The notes under the pieces: generated by a model
The model's input: the letters and a program-made list of their open reading frames with translations, nothing else
Database searches by the model: none
What the model was told of the DNA's origin: nothing
Assembly: GCA_963555705.1 (NCBI GenBank)
Contig: OY743187.1
Location: forward strand, 15,018,133-15,082,132
Origin: Ligustrum vulgare
Taxonomy: Eukaryota > Streptophyta > Magnoliopsida > Lamiales > Oleaceae
DNA length: 64,000 nucleotides
Reading direction: 5' to 3'
Program-made: the position numbers and the translations under genes
In this document: piece after piece, positions 23,730 through 36,200 of the stretch
How positions within the stretch are numbered: position 1 is the first letter of the stretch
How the letters are laid out: every line of letters begins with the position of its first letter

Positions 23730-24265
23730 ATTTTTTGGGAGGGGTGAGGTCATGGTTGGGTGGGGTCGGGGTGGGTGGTTGGGGCAAAGTGTGAACAAAT
23801 AGAAGAACAATCATTTTGGGGGTGGGGTCGGGGGTGGGGTGGATCGGGGTCGGGGGCTGGGGTGAGATAAATTTGTCACGTTGTGATGAGGTGGGGTCGG
23901 GTCGAGTGGGATTGAGGTGTGGTGGGTTAAATAATTTTGGGGGTGAGGGGGTGTGGCTTTGACGAGATCAATTTGTCACTTTGCGATGATGTGAGGTGGG
24001 GTGGGAAATGGTAGGAAAACACCGAGCAGAAAAAAATTTAAAAAAACTTTAGGGTCGGGTAGGGTGGGTGGGTGGGTTGGGTGGGTTAAATAATTTTTGG
24101 GGTGAGGGGGTTGTGGCTTTGGCGAGATCAATTTGTCACTTTGTGACGAGGTGGGGTGGGGTGGGTAGGAAAACATCGAGCAGAAAAAAAAAAGTAAAAA
24201 AAAAAATTTTGGGGTGGGATGGGGTGGGGTGGTCAGGTGGTGGGCGGGGAAGGGGCGGGGATGAG
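23730..24265. repeat. G-rich repeat field (GGGGT-type)
   Basis: Runs of gggtggggt and ggggtcggg alternate with a ~60-bp unit containing 'gagatcaatttgtcacttt' that occurs about three times (near 23865, 23960 and 24124). It has strong guanine skew on the plus strand. Confidence 0.9.
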
Positions 24266-24467
24266 GGAGGTTGTGACATGAAGATTTGAGTTTTTGATTT
24301 AATATTGTATTAGTTTTAATATAATATATAATAGATAATTATGTTTATATTATATATAATATTATATTTATTTTTAATTATGAAATACCTGATTTTTGAA
24401 AGAAAAATGTTAAGTTTGTTAGTTTTAAAAAGTGAAACTTAAAGGGTTGTAGTTATGTATTTTCCCC

Positions 24468-24476
24468 TTTAGAATT
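24468..24476. other. Right target-site duplication of the MULE (TTTAGAATT)
   Basis: A perfect copy of 21537-21545, placed directly after the right terminal inverted repeat. Confidence 0.9.
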
Positions 24477-24778
24477 CTTCCTAAGAAATAAGTTTATACC
24501 AAAGAGGACTCCTTCTTTAATTAAAGAAAGTCATGGGCTTTTCAGCCCTATAAATACAGTCTCTTTGATCACATATTATTCATTCACAATTCTTTACATA
24601 TATTACAGTTATATATTTTCTCTCTACCCCAGAAAACTAATTCTCACACCGGAGCGGCGATGGGGAGATTCCTCCTCACCTTTTTTGCAGGTCATCCAAG
24701 GCAAGTTCATTGATCTTTTCCAGCAATCAAATATCATCAGATCCTGCCACGTCAAGGTTAGGATTTTTGACAGCATCA

Positions 24779-24798
24779 ATTGGCGCCGTCTGTGAGAA
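24779..24798 (+). other. Primer binding site of the LTR element
   Basis: Directly after the 5' LTR the sequence reads attggcgccgtctgtgagaa. A TGGCGCC start next to the LTR is usual for plant Ty3/gypsy elements. It defines plus-strand orientation. Confidence 0.75.
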
Positions 24799-26778
24799 CT
24801 CGATCGAAAAATCATGTTGTTCAAAGATCAATCTCAAAGTAAATAAAAATTCGGAAATTTTTTGATCTGACTACAAAAATAGTCCCGATTAAAGAGCTGG
24901 CCGATCAAAGAAACCTACTAGAGACCCGTAAAATTGGTGGATTTTATCTTTCATATTCATCAAATTCTAAAACCATGGAGGACTTTTGTTGGAAAGATCA
25001 AATCTAGAAAAACACAGCACATGTCGACGACTGCAGTCGATTTGAGTGAAATTGCCACTTTACCGTCACCCCTCGACGAACGCCACAACGTGGACTTCCT
25101 ATGAGATCGCTGCTAAGGTGCCACCACAACAAGGACTCCCTCTGAGATCGCTGCTAGGGTGTTACCGCAATGAGGACTCCCCTCATGACTGCTACAAGGA
25201 TAGCCTGAAATCACATCGAGGCTGCCATACTGCCATCATCCCTCGATGACCGCTGCCAAGGTTGCGAGGAGGACTCACGCCGACTCGCACCGTCATAGTT
25301 GCAGCAACGAATTGGGGATTTCGAAGAACGCCCCATTCCTTCGATTTCGTTGATTATTTGAATATGAAACAAGGAAATCTCCAATGACTTTATGAATTGT
25401 GAATGCCATCATCACCGTGTAAACCTCCAACGGACACTATCAAATTGATTCAAAAGCTCCTGTGTCCGATTGAAGCTTTGAAGCCACCAAAGCCATTATG
25501 AACTCTCTGCTCCGTCGAGACGCGTATGACTTTGGCCCCCTTTCAAGGCTGAATATGGGCGAATGTTTTGGAGGAGAAGGGCTAGTGGATTCTTTCTTCA
25601 TCAATGTGACAACAAAAAAATCCTTGGGTTGGATTAACGTATCCAAGGCAGCTGAACATCAAAGCCAACTGATTTTGATGCCCTGAGTTATATTTGGAAA
25701 GCCCCATATGCTGAAAACTGAGAATTATAGTCAGGCATGTTAGATGCTCGATGAAATGAGCCAACCAAATTATTTCTCATACAACAGTGTGATAGAAATA
25801 ATCTCAGTAAGGGCCATCGAAGCGGACGCACTCCTGACATGAATTTGCAACCGAAGCACAACCGAGAGCTACAGAAACGAGAAGGAAGGCTGGAATTTAT
25901 TCTCACATTGTTGTGGATGATCACCACAGATGAAAGTTTTCTGTTGAAGCAAGGGTTTCCTTAAATTCAGGGTTCTTTCTGGACCTGCTCAAGAAGATAT
26001 AGACATCAGGTGTACTCTAACCTTAATCATCCCATATGATATGTGTTTACAATTAGATTAAGAATTGATCAACTCTAAGTATAAGCCATTGATATGTGCT
26101 AAATTTGATGATCTATATATTAAATTGAGATTATGGATTAAATATAACTTGTGGATAAAGCATCATGGATCTGACATGTCTGCTTTAAAATTCGTGAGTT
26201 TAATTTCTAGCTTTGTTATCACTTGAAAAAGGCTGAACTTAAAATGATATTTCTTGATGAAATTTTGGCAAAACCATTTTTACCTACAATCTGCCTGGAA
26301 ATTACATAATGATAATTGCTGATTTTTTAAGAAAACAATTCAGTTAGTGATATTAGTTTATGATCTTTTTATCATTTTTCTGTTCTAGCAACTAAGTTCA
26401 AGTCGATCGGAGTTGTTGCCAGCAATTATACAAGGGTAGTGGAAATCAAAGTTATTATACACGGCTAATTGCTAAATTGCTTGACAAGTCAATTTTTATC
26501 ATGTTTTCTTGAATTTGATGGTCTGCAAAATGAAATTCCTTCTTGTTAGGAAACTTATTTAGTTCCTAATATTAGACCCATGGTACCAAATAATTATTTA
26601 AACATTGCAAGCAGCTGTAACACATCCATTCCCAGCTTATACACATTTAAAACTTACAAAGGCCATGGTCTTCTATAATGTTGTTGTGACTGAGGGCAAG
26701 CGGGAATCCACTATATTTCTATCAGTAGGGTTCCTGTAAACATTTGAGACAAGTTCCTTCTCAGTCCATGGCCGGACA
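24799..26778. other. Interior of the LTR element, no recognisable coding
   Basis: About 2 kb without gag, protease, polymerase or integrase motifs. A fairly GC-rich part (25020-25330) repeats variants of 'gatcgctgctaaggtg' and 'caaggactccctctgagatcgctgct' at lower order. Short open frames overlap on both strands with no family resemblance. Confidence 0.6.
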
Positions 26779-27221
26779 TGGCCCGTACGAGCATGCTTCG
26801 AATACCTTTATGATAAAGGGCCTCATTAATGGGCCATATTCTTGGGCCTTACTATATTCTTGGGCCTTAAGACGATACGTATTCTATAAGGAAACTAAAT
26901 CCCAACAGATTTAAAATTCTTCCTAAGAAGTAAGTTTATACCAAAGAGGACTCCTTCTTTAATTAAGGAAAGTCATGAGCTTTTCAGCCCTATAAATACA
27001 GCATCTTTGATAACATATTATTCATTCACAATTCTTTACATATATTCCAGTTATATATTTTCTCTCTACCCCCATAAAACTAATTCTCACACCGGAGGGG
27101 CGACGGGGAGATTCCTCCTCGCCTTTTTTGCAGGTCATCCAAGGCAAGTTCATTGATCTTTTCCAGTAATCAAATATCATCAGATCCTGCCACATCAAGG
27201 TTAGGATTTTTGACAGCATCA
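26779..27221 (+). repeat. 3' LTR of the non-coding LTR element
   Basis: An uninterrupted copy of the LTR, 443 bp. It differs from the 5' copy by point changes and a ~19-bp duplication around 'tattcttgggcctta' (about 26838-26870). It carries the empty MULE target site. Confidence 0.85.
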
Positions 27222-28195
27222 GTAAGAAAGAAGAAATTTGGGAAATTTTAGAGGGATTATTCTACCTTTACTGCGAGTGTTTCGGAAGTCTGAAATGATT
27301 CCTTCCCTTCTGAAGATCTGATTGGAAAGATGTGCTCCATTTAGTTGTACTGTTATTAAATTCCGATTTTACCATGTTGTTTTGGATAAATTACATATTG
27401 CCTCGTGCCGAATTATCACCAACTCGTGCGATCCACAGTAATTTTTCAATGATAAAAAAAAATTACAGAAAAAGTACAATTGAAAATAAATAAATTATCT
27501 ACATAATGCGTACCATATTATTAAGAAAAAAACAAAAAAAATTTCGATTCATATTAATCTATATGTTACCATCATTTAACTTAATATTAATCGTTAAGAA
27601 ACAAAATTTAAAGATGGGCCTCAACTAAACTTATTTAAGCACACGAACAATATTAAGAATTATTTTTCCTTTTTACCTTTATTCATTAGTATACTAAAAT
27701 TTTTAACATAAATTAAAATCCTAATAACTAAGAGTTTCCAGAAAACACTTACACTCATACAAAGGTTTGCCCCAAATCGTCGCATAGCCTACAATTCAAA
27801 GGGTTTCAGCATAGATCACAAAAATATATAATGAAATAAAATAAAAAGAGACTAAACGAAATCACTGTGGACAAACTCTAATTGATTTTATCAACATATT
27901 CATTGAAGAGGTTGTCACAACCAATTAAGACAACCTAGGTGCAGTTGACTTTGCTGGGTGAGACTCTGGCTATCTGGATCTATTGTCATAATTCATTATT
28001 ACACAGAGTTCTATATGGAAGAGTATTAAGAGATTCCTAGACATAGGAGTGTACAAATCCGTTAATATCAATTAATATGAGCAGAGATAAGATGAAAATG
28101 TTGTTAACTTGTAGCTAGATTGAGAAGGAAGATTGATCTTTTTTGCCAAAATTAATTAAATTAATAATAAGAAAATGTACAGGAGTCATCATCTC
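27222..28195. other. Intergenic, no gene seen
   Basis: AT-rich DNA. No open frame with family resemblance, RNA gene or clear repeat was recognised. Confidence 0.5.
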
Positions 28196-28861
28196 CTAAG
28201 TAGAATACTTGTTTGATGATGATGTATTATCACCTGATCTTCTTCTCAGCATCTGCCTCATTCCATTGGCTACTCGAATCGTCGGATTCAATTCATATTT
28301 TCGACAAAAGGACGTGTGAGCCTTAACAACTTCTTCCATCCCGAATTCTTTTTTCTCTTTCCTCGCTTCATTTCTTACAGCATCTGTTTTGTAAGCACAA
28401 TTTTTTTATAAAAAAATAGAGAGAAATATGAGTACAATCTTCAATTTCTTTTTCATGGTAGATCCATGCATGATTAGAGGAAGATTTATACCAAGCTTTG
28501 CTTTCACAATTTTGTCGATAATGTCCTTCAGCTTAGAGCGGTGCGTATTAGTCTCAAGATCCAAAGGTGTCTACTTGCAAAGGTATAGCATAAAATAAGA
28601 ATGTAGCAAATGTTCAACCAATCGGAACGCATCTGGTTTAGAGAAAACCTAAAATTGAGTACAAGTGAAAAAGGAACACACAGATTTATGGGGGCAATAG
28701 AGAATTGAGCAAACCTCATAACAGATATAACACGATTTGTTCACCTCAAACGTCTCTACTGGCATAAGAAGCATCTTTCTTGAAGGATGCTCAAAACAAT
28801 AAGTCATCCTGCAGGCATTAGCAGAGCTTGTCAAAAAGCAGTTACAAATGCGAAATTGCAA
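28196..28861 (-). pseudogene. SUMO-activating enzyme subunit 2 (SAE2/UBA2) fragment spliced to an unrelated last exon
   Basis: Three minus-strand segments join with GT-AG borders and matching phases: 28715-28808 (or from an ATG at 28859-28861), 28492-28570 and 28196-28383. The first gives RMTYCFEHPSRKMLLMPVE and NKSCYICYE; the second [10 protein letters not shown] and [15 protein letters not shown]. This is the region around the CxxC zinc site and the start of the ubiquitin-like domain of the SUMO E1 large subunit, and the CxxC is kept. The N-terminal adenylation and catalytic-Cys parts are not found upstream. The last exon (MEEVVKAHTSFCRKYELNPT, then MRQMLRRRSG and stop) is not SAE2-like and I do not recognise it. 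It could be a truncated pseudogene or a young chimeric gene of about 136 codons. Confidence 0.7.
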
Positions 28862-29712
28862 AAATAGCTCATCTCAAACCTTATCTCGCTTTGATAAGCT
28901 GAAGAAGTAGTTCTAAACACGTGTCCATTTGGAAAAATAAACCGCTATATATATATATAAACACACACTACACAAACAGAATAGAGGGAAAATGGTTGTG
29001 GTGGAGGGCAGCCTGGTAGATCTCGCTATAGAGAAAGAACCCATTTTACATTTTTCCTCAATCATACACCTTCATGAACAACCAAATCAAATCTAAACTT
29101 CAAATGGAGAAATAACCCATTTTCATCAAACCATGAGTAAGAAGACGACATTCAAAACCGTATTGCGGATGTAATTATAAAACAATCAAGAATCCATTAA
29201 GTCATTAATTACACCTCAATAAGTTTAAATAGGTCTAAAATGTCATTGAAGGGCTTCAAGATTCCTTACAACCATAAAAGATAAACATTGCTCACCCTAT
29301 ATAAACTACATTTATTCCCACTATTTTAACAAAAAGATGTGCATTTATTTAGAAAGAATAGAGTTCACCATAAAAAGAGGGTACCTTTAAAGAAAATGGA
29401 TTGCGCAGCATAAATGATTGGCTTGGGCGGAAGCTTGGGATGATTGATTTTCTTAATTTGAATGGCTAAGAACAAAGTTTGCTTCTTTAATTTGAAAAGG
29501 GATTTTGAGGATATGAACTGAGAAGGGCTCGAATTTTTGCAAAAATTGGTTAGTGAAGAGATACAGAAAGGGTATTTGGAAATTCTCCTAAAATACCATC
29601 ATTAAGATACACAACGAATTCAGCCCCAATACAATGAAAACTGTCCACCACATTCACCATTAATGAGGGAAACCTGGGTAATGGCCCAAAAAGAAAAAAC
29701 CACCAAATTTTA
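28862..29712. other. Intergenic, no gene seen
   Basis: Contains a (TA)n run near 28950 on the upstream side of the SAE2-like fragment. No further SAE2 exons or other coding matches were recognised. Confidence 0.5.
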
Positions 29713-30557
29713 GGTCAAGTTCACTTTGCTGTTTTGAGGTCGTTTTCTATTTTTATTTTAGAAAACACTAAAAACGCGTTCTCTTTGCTATTTTCGAAAA
29801 CGCATTTTGAAAAAAATAAATAAATTTGTTCACAAAATTCAAAACGCCCAAAACCTCGTTTTTTGTGTATTTCAAAAAAAAAAATGTTCAAAACGCGAAA
29901 AATGAGTTTTGAGTTTTTTTTTTTTTTATAAGAATTATCCTAATTTGAAACTAAGCTTAATATAAAGTTTTTATTTTTATTTATTTATTTATTTTAGAAT
30001 TATCTTAACTTGGAACTATGCCTAAATAAATATTTTTTTTTTTTAGAATTATCCTAATTTGGAACTAAGTTTAAATAAAGTTTTACATTGAATTCAATAT
30101 CAACATTAAAAAAAAAAAATTAAGTGAGAATTATTGTTGTTATATTTAAAAAATGCATTGATAAATGGACTCTGATGATTTTGAATGAACTTGCATTTTT
30201 TGGATTTTAATAGAATTATAATTTTCTCAAATCTCAAACCTGACCAAGCTGTGTTAATATAGACTCTTAATGCTCACATTAGTGTGTTGCATGTAACCAT
30301 GTTTTCAGTGTATTGTGAAAGAAAATTTGAATTTTAGCCAGTAGTATTTTGCAAGCAAATTAATTAAAAATAATTTAAGTAGTATTCTGCAAAATTTCAA
30401 ATAGAACTTGTTTTCCAACTTTTCATTTTCAAAAACAGTTTTCAGAAATAATAAACCAAACGCGTTTTCAGCAAATTTTAAAACAAAAATAAAAACAGGA
30501 AACACAAAACATTTTCGAAAATGAAAATACAAAATAAAATACAAACAGAACGTCACC
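29713..30557. mobile_element. Harbinger-like non-autonomous element
   Basis: An 845-bp element flanked by TTA on both sides. The ends GGTCAAGTTCACTTTGC and (reverse complement) GGTGACGTTCTGTTTG match at most positions, and subterminal regions are rich in 'aaaacgcgttt'. Inside are three tandem units starting agaattatcctaatttgg (near 29931, 29996 and 30045). It is related in design to 61342-62666. It has no transposase. Confidence 0.7.
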
Positions 30558-32092
30558 TTACAGTTTTAGACGCATGTAAATTCAATTCAAACCAACATTG
30601 AGTTAAAACTGTCCAATAATTTTAAATTCCACTATGTAAATAACTTCCAAAAATTATGATAACTGTTTTAAAAAATTAAAATATAAATATAAATTCGGAA
30701 TCTTTGACAATTGAGATTCTGGTCAAATCTCAGTTGTCATTATATATATCTACATATAGATATGCACTTCACACTCATCGTAAATTGGTTTCATAACCGA
30801 ACTAAGCAAAATGTCAGACGAACATCAATACTCCATCGTATTGCCCATCAGGGAGATTATTCGATTCTTTAGTTGGCAAAAAACTTAACCCGCCTCGACC
30901 TTAATGGGACGAAAAAAAACTTATCCCGCTGACCGAATTTGGAACGGTATGAAAAAATTCGAGTCGGTTGTGGGACGGGTTTTTGGCCACCCACTCCAAA
31001 TAATTATTTGAATAAAAATGAAGGAAAAAAAAAAACTAAAAGGTGTGGTAAACAAGGTGGCAGTGTCGACCCACTTCGCATTGAAATTCTCGGGTTGTGT
31101 GGCGACTTTGAGTTTTACTAATTTTCGCATGGCAGGGCGGGTGGGGGTACCCGAACCCGCCCTGATGTAATCCCTACTTGTCCAATCACATCATCTGACC
31201 TTTCTCGAATACGTGTATATGAAATGAGCCTCTTAAGTCTAAGGCGGGCCAACTCAAGATGCATAGCAAGTTGTAGTCTCTTTAGAAATGCGTGAAAATG
31301 ATTGATGTGACATTTCTACAAATATTGCTTCCAATCATAGTAGTAGATTCACTACTAGTCCATTTAGGACAAGGTGTGGAGGATCATGGGCATAATATGA
31401 CTAATATTTGACATCATTGAACTTAACACTTGAGCCGTTGGGATAAAAACCCACACCTCGAGCATCTAGGAGCCTTGTCTACAACTCTTTGATTTTAAAA
31501 AAGTCAACATTTGTATCACTTGGAAGGTAATCTTGATTTGTATAATCTAACTTGGCTTCGATTCTATGTTTCTTATTATTTTAAAAGTGAGTTTTGTGAT
31601 TCTTTAGAAGGTCTTGAAGTTATAGTGTTAAGGTAATTAATGAGGTTTTGCGGCCAGCAAGTCCTCTTTCAACCTCTAGTCTCTTGGATATGGTTAAGGT
31701 GGAAAACTCATACCATTATTTGGAAAAACCTTTTCCTTCGTGTAGTTTGAATCAATTCAGAAAGAACAAGAGTAATCAACTTTGATCTAATTCAGTTTGT
31801 AAATAAAATTGTTTATTCCACTATAGAATTCTCAATTCAAGCCAGCTTGCCCTCAGGTTGATAACCATTATTAGTGAAAAATGAGTTTTAGAACCGTGAT
31901 TTTTATTTTAGGAAAATGTAAGGTTAAAAAGCAATGAAAATTTTTGGGCTGACATGCATAATATTTTATTGTGTGAACGTATGATTAAAAATTAGTACTT
32001 TATAAAATGAATTTCAAATAATGATCGTCAAACAAGGGCTTCATTTGATTATTACTAAAATGTTATCATACCAAATCACACGCCTACGGTAC
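30558..32092. other. Intergenic, repeat debris
   Basis: AT-rich DNA with a GC-richer patch of 'cccgcc/gggcgggt' short repeats at 30890-31165. Near 32020 'gtcaaacaagggctt' resembles one end of the MITEs at 19156 and 43975. No gene is seen. Confidence 0.5.
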
Positions 32093-32100
32093 ATTTTCAT

Positions 32101-32946
32101 TAGGGCTGTACAAAAAAAATCGTGAAATCGCAAACCGAACCTAGCTCGTTGGTTTGAGACAGCATTGACTCATGGTTTCTTTTCTCTCAAACCGAAAAAA
32201 ACCGTTTCAAAATGGTTTGATTTAGATTTAGATTTTCAAAAACCGCAAAAAATCGAACCAAATCGCTTTTAATTTTTAATTAAAAATTAATTTTATTAAT
32301 TTGAGTTTACTGTTTTTAGCTAAAAAAAGTCAAATTTAACTATGAAAATAAAATTCTCATGTATATTTTTTCTCGTTTTCATTGCATTGTAATGATCCAA
32401 AAAAAAAAAATGTATAAAAGTTTTCTACCGTGCAGTTTGGGTCGTGCATGCATTGAAAGTAAAGAAAATTGTACTAAGCAGGAAAATTGATCAAGATAAT
32501 TTTACAATAAGCCGTAATTACAATGAACTGCTGAAAATGAAAATGAACTCAAATTCTTGACTAGAGCTATCAAATCTTCAAATGATGTATAGTACATATT
32601 GACAATTGACAGTCTGAAAATCATATTCACACATTTCAACAAAATTATTCACTCGTCGATATGCTTTTATTTATTATCAATCTAGTGCAGGGGTAACAAG
32701 ATAAATAATGAATCAAAGAATGTTAACATATTTTAACTTATACTAACTTTTAATTTAGATTTATATATTTAAAAATAGTCGATAGGTAAACTTGGATTAA
32801 AATTGAGCCAAACCACAAAAAATGGTTTGATTTGATTTGTAAAATGAAAACGTTTTAATTTGATTTGAAAAAACGTCAAACCGCTAAAAATAAATTATTT
32901 TAAAAATATGTCAAAATCAAGTCAAATCGGACCACGTTCACCCTTA
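32101..32946. mobile_element. hAT-like non-autonomous element
   Basis: An 846-bp element with short inverted ends (TAGGGCTGTAC left; ...TTCACCCTTA right) and an 8-bp flanking duplication with one mismatch (ATTTTCAT 32093-32100, ATTTCCAT 32947-32954), as for hAT transposons. Subterminal regions contain many 'aaaccg'/'cggttt' motifs. No transposase. Confidence 0.75.
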
Positions 32947-32954
32947 ATTTCCAT

Positions 32955-33203
32955 ATGTACTTATTGTTGACTAAAATATACTAGCGTGGTTTGCTTAATT
33001 TTTAAAAGTGGAGGCGTCTAACGTAATTTCTCGAAGTTGAGGGCTCGAAGTACATCATGAGCTAAAATTCTCCCTCTTCAAATCAACTCACACTGTCCAG
33101 ATCCTTTGTCATCCTCAACTGTATAGATCCACCTGGGGAGAGAGGGAGAGAGAGAGTTTTATTTCTCCGTAGTTTGGTATAATTTTGTTCTTAATAGAGT
33201 TAG
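32955..33203 (+). promoter_or_regulatory. 5' flank of the sialyltransferase-like gene
   Basis: About 250 bp between a hAT-like element and the ATG at 33204. It contains a purine-rich tract (gggagagagggagagag, 33136-33155), common in plant 5' UTRs. No TATA box could be assigned. Confidence 0.35.
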
Positions 33204-36200
33204 ATGAGGCTTTTACAACTGGGTTTTGTAATTGCTCTGGCATCTGGACTTGCAGCAATAGTTATTTACATAATCGGTGTCTCCAATTTGGGTAATAATT
33301 CTTTATTTCTATTGTAAAAATATGTATTTAAACAAATGAATGTATGTGTATATACAAATAAATGTAAACCTTGGACGTACAGATTGGTCGTTTCGTATGT
33401 CAAATGAAGATCTGGACTCACTGAGATCCCTGCAGAGTCATTTCCAGCAGTGCGTGGTGCGTTTTCCTTCTGTATTTATTCTCGTTTATTGGTTTGTTGC
33501 CTATTGGAGGGATTGGATTTAGATTTTTTCGATTTGTTTTTCATGTTCATTCAAAATCTTTGAAATAAAAGTAGGGATGAAATCTGGGTAGTGGGTGAAT
33601 CCCTAAAATGGAGTTTTCTCCTTTTGAATTAAAGCCTGACACAACCCGGAATTAATTATTTGAATTAGGTTTTAGCTGAACTTTAATAGAAATCTTTAAT
33701 TTGTTTTCCTAGCTGCCTACTGTTTGTCTTTGGTTTTTCTCGTTTGCATTAATTGAGTATTTGAATTTAAAGTAGGATTTCTTTACTTGCATTGCTCTTT
33801 TTCAACAAATTTCAATCCCATGGGGATCTTACCTTCCATTACCAACAGGTGGGTAGTTTCGTGGCAATGGCCAGATCTGCAAGATAGTTTCACACTCAAA
33901 AAAGTTTCAAAGATCAACATTTGTGTGAGGTTGTTGTGAATCTAAGTTGGCTACTCTGAACACACTAAGTGCAAGTGGAATTCATTAGGCTATGATTTAG
34001 CCCCTCGAATGGGAGTGCCTCTCCTGGCACATAGGCCCTCCTTATTCTAACTTCCCAGTGGGTAGATGCTTGTCTGGTCACCATTTTTTTCTAGCTTCCT
34101 ACTTCCTAGGGAATGGATGGAAATGGAACTGCCTTAGGCCACAATACTAACGACAAAATTATTGGTTTAAGTGAGTAATTGTAGGACTCAATATTTTCAA
34201 GATCTCTTATTTTACAAGTTTACAACGTAGAATATCCTGAGCATAAAGGAACTGGTTCTCATTAGTTTTTTGCATCATATAATCGAGCTGTGTTGCTTTA
34301 TCTAGATGATGTTATAGTGCATTGACTAAATGGTGCACCTTGCAGAGTTCAAATGGTTTAGGTTTACAAGCTGTAAGCGGTAGGGACTACTGTGAGATTA
34401 CCATGAAGTTTCCCATGGAAACAGTCCCAAAGTGGGTAGGTTTTCCTTTAGGTGCTTTTAATTTTCTCTGACAGCCTTGTCCCTTTTCTTGGTGATTTAA
34501 CACAAGCACATGATTCCCCTGAAAACAGAAAGATCCTAAAACAGGAGAACTTGAAGGATTGTCTTTTGATTTCAATCTATGTGAAGCTGTAGCTACATGG
34601 GAACAGGTCAGCTTCTTTTCTGCAAAATTTATTAGAATATCTTCCAATTTCATGTTTAATCTTTTAAGATAAAGATATCTCGAAAACCGTTCAGCCGTTC
34701 AACATATGTTATTGTTCATGTCACTCAAAGGAACAAACTTTTAATATGCATCCTCTAAATTCTCTGAGTTAGATCATTTGTCTTTAATTTTTCATGGATC
34801 CACATTCTTTTCTATGGACATTACTTTGTGCTACTACTGATTTATTATTTAGCGAGGAACTTGCTCAGGTGCGGAATACTACAACTATACTGACGCGGGA
34901 GTACATCGATGCTTTACCAAATGGATGGGAGGAATATGCATGGCGGAGGATCAATAAGGGAGCACTTCTGTAAATGTCTTTTATACACAAAGTGTTAAAG
35001 CTAATAATTAAACAAATATACTATTAATTAACCATTCAAAGAAGACAGGGAGAGACGACGAATTGAACACAAAGGATGAAAAGTATTGCACAGATTATAT
35101 TCACTTGTGATTATAATAGCTATAACAACTAACTGAAATGTTAAGAAAAGCTGACAAACGCGTTTTTGGACCCCACTTTATGTATTGAATTTTCTATTCC
35201 CTTCTCTAAAACTATATTATAGGTCAGCTAATCAACTGTGAGAAATTCTATCTAGCTGCATTTTCTTGAAGTGGAAGACGCCAATGTTTTTATTTCTAAA
35301 GTGGAAGAACATCTAAATTTACTTAAACACAAGAAATGAAGGCGTTTTCTTTATCATTTTCCCAAGGGTTTCCCACCGAAACAGGGATCACCCTTTTGTT
35401 AGTGTACTTGTGCTAGTGTTCACAAGCTTGCTTGTAGTTAATTTAAATGAATAAACTCAGCCTACTTGCACTTACTTGCACTGATGTCAGTTAAAATGGA
35501 TGACTTTATTGATGATCTGAGTTTAAACATGCCAACACTACAATAGTTGAGTGCTTAAGCTTCCCTCTTAAAGTTAAGAGATCTAATGATGCATTACAAT
35601 GTTGTCTTTCCTTCTATTATATAATATTGATCAGTATATTGAGTTGTCAATAGCAGCTGAATTTTTGTTACACAACCCTATATAATCTGAAATTTTCTTT
35701 TCTCTGCAGGAACCGATGTGAAAATAGAACTCTTTGCATGGAGAAACTTTCCCTGGTTCTTCCACAAAGACCACCATACATACCGAGGCAGTTTGGCAGA
35801 TGTGCCGTTATTGGTAACTCAGGAGATCTTCTGAAGACCAAATTTGGCAATGAAATAGATAGGTATGATGCAGTTTTCCGGGAGAATGGAGCGCCAATAG
35901 AGGTTGGTGTCTTTTATTTATTGATTTTCCCTGACAAACTAATAACCTACTCGTTCTTATCCTTGAGAACTACTTTTTTCTGTATTTGCAGAACTTTACA
36001 GAATATGTGGGTACAAAAAGTACATTCCGCCTTCTGAACAGGGGATCCGCTAAAGCTCTTGATAAAGTTGCTGAGTTGTATGGTATTTGTACCATTCACA
36101 TGTCTTAAGGCCCTTTTCTCATATGGAAGTATATGCTAAAAAAAATTATTCTACAGATGGGGGGAAGGAGGTCTTGATCGTCAAAACTACAATACATGAT

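Larger units (their letters stand above)
21546..24467. mobile_element. Non-autonomous Mutator-like element (MULE)
   Basis: A 2.9 kb element flanked by a perfect 9-bp duplication TTTAGAATT (21537-21545 and 24468-24476), the hallmark of Mutator-type insertion. The ends are imperfect inverted repeats of roughly 100 bp: left GTGGAAATTACAT, right (reverse complement) GGGGAAAATACAT, and both contain 'caaaaatcaggt' further in. The 3' LTR at 26910-26918 supplies the unoccupied site once. No transposase is seen. The inside is a GC-rich ~700-bp segment, a TGTGACC-rich repeat field and a G-rich field. Confidence 0.87.
21424..24778 (+). repeat. 5' LTR, split by a MULE insertion
   Basis: The two halves are 21424-21545 and 24477-24778. 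They align with the uninterrupted 3' LTR at 26779-27221. The second half carries a TATA-like cctataaatacag at about 24548, the likely LTR promoter. Confidence 0.8.
21242..27221 (+). mobile_element. Non-coding LTR retrotransposon with a nested Mutator-like element
   Basis: Two LTRs are recognised by near-identity: the 5' copy ends at 24778 and the 3' copy at 27221, both with 'tttgacagcatca'. Homology between the copies starts at 21424 and 26779 (TGRCCCGTACGAGC). The stretch 21242-21423 looks LTR-like but has no partner. The sequence after the 5' LTR has a gypsy-type primer binding site. The ~2 kb interior (24800-26778) has no gag or pol homology, so this is a LARD-like non-autonomous element. 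No matching 5-bp target duplication was found at the outer ends. Confidence 0.75.

Noticed and set aside
25440..25927. Overlapping open frames inside the LARD-like element
   Set aside because: Short, on both strands, with no gag or pol motifs and no composition typical of coding DNA.
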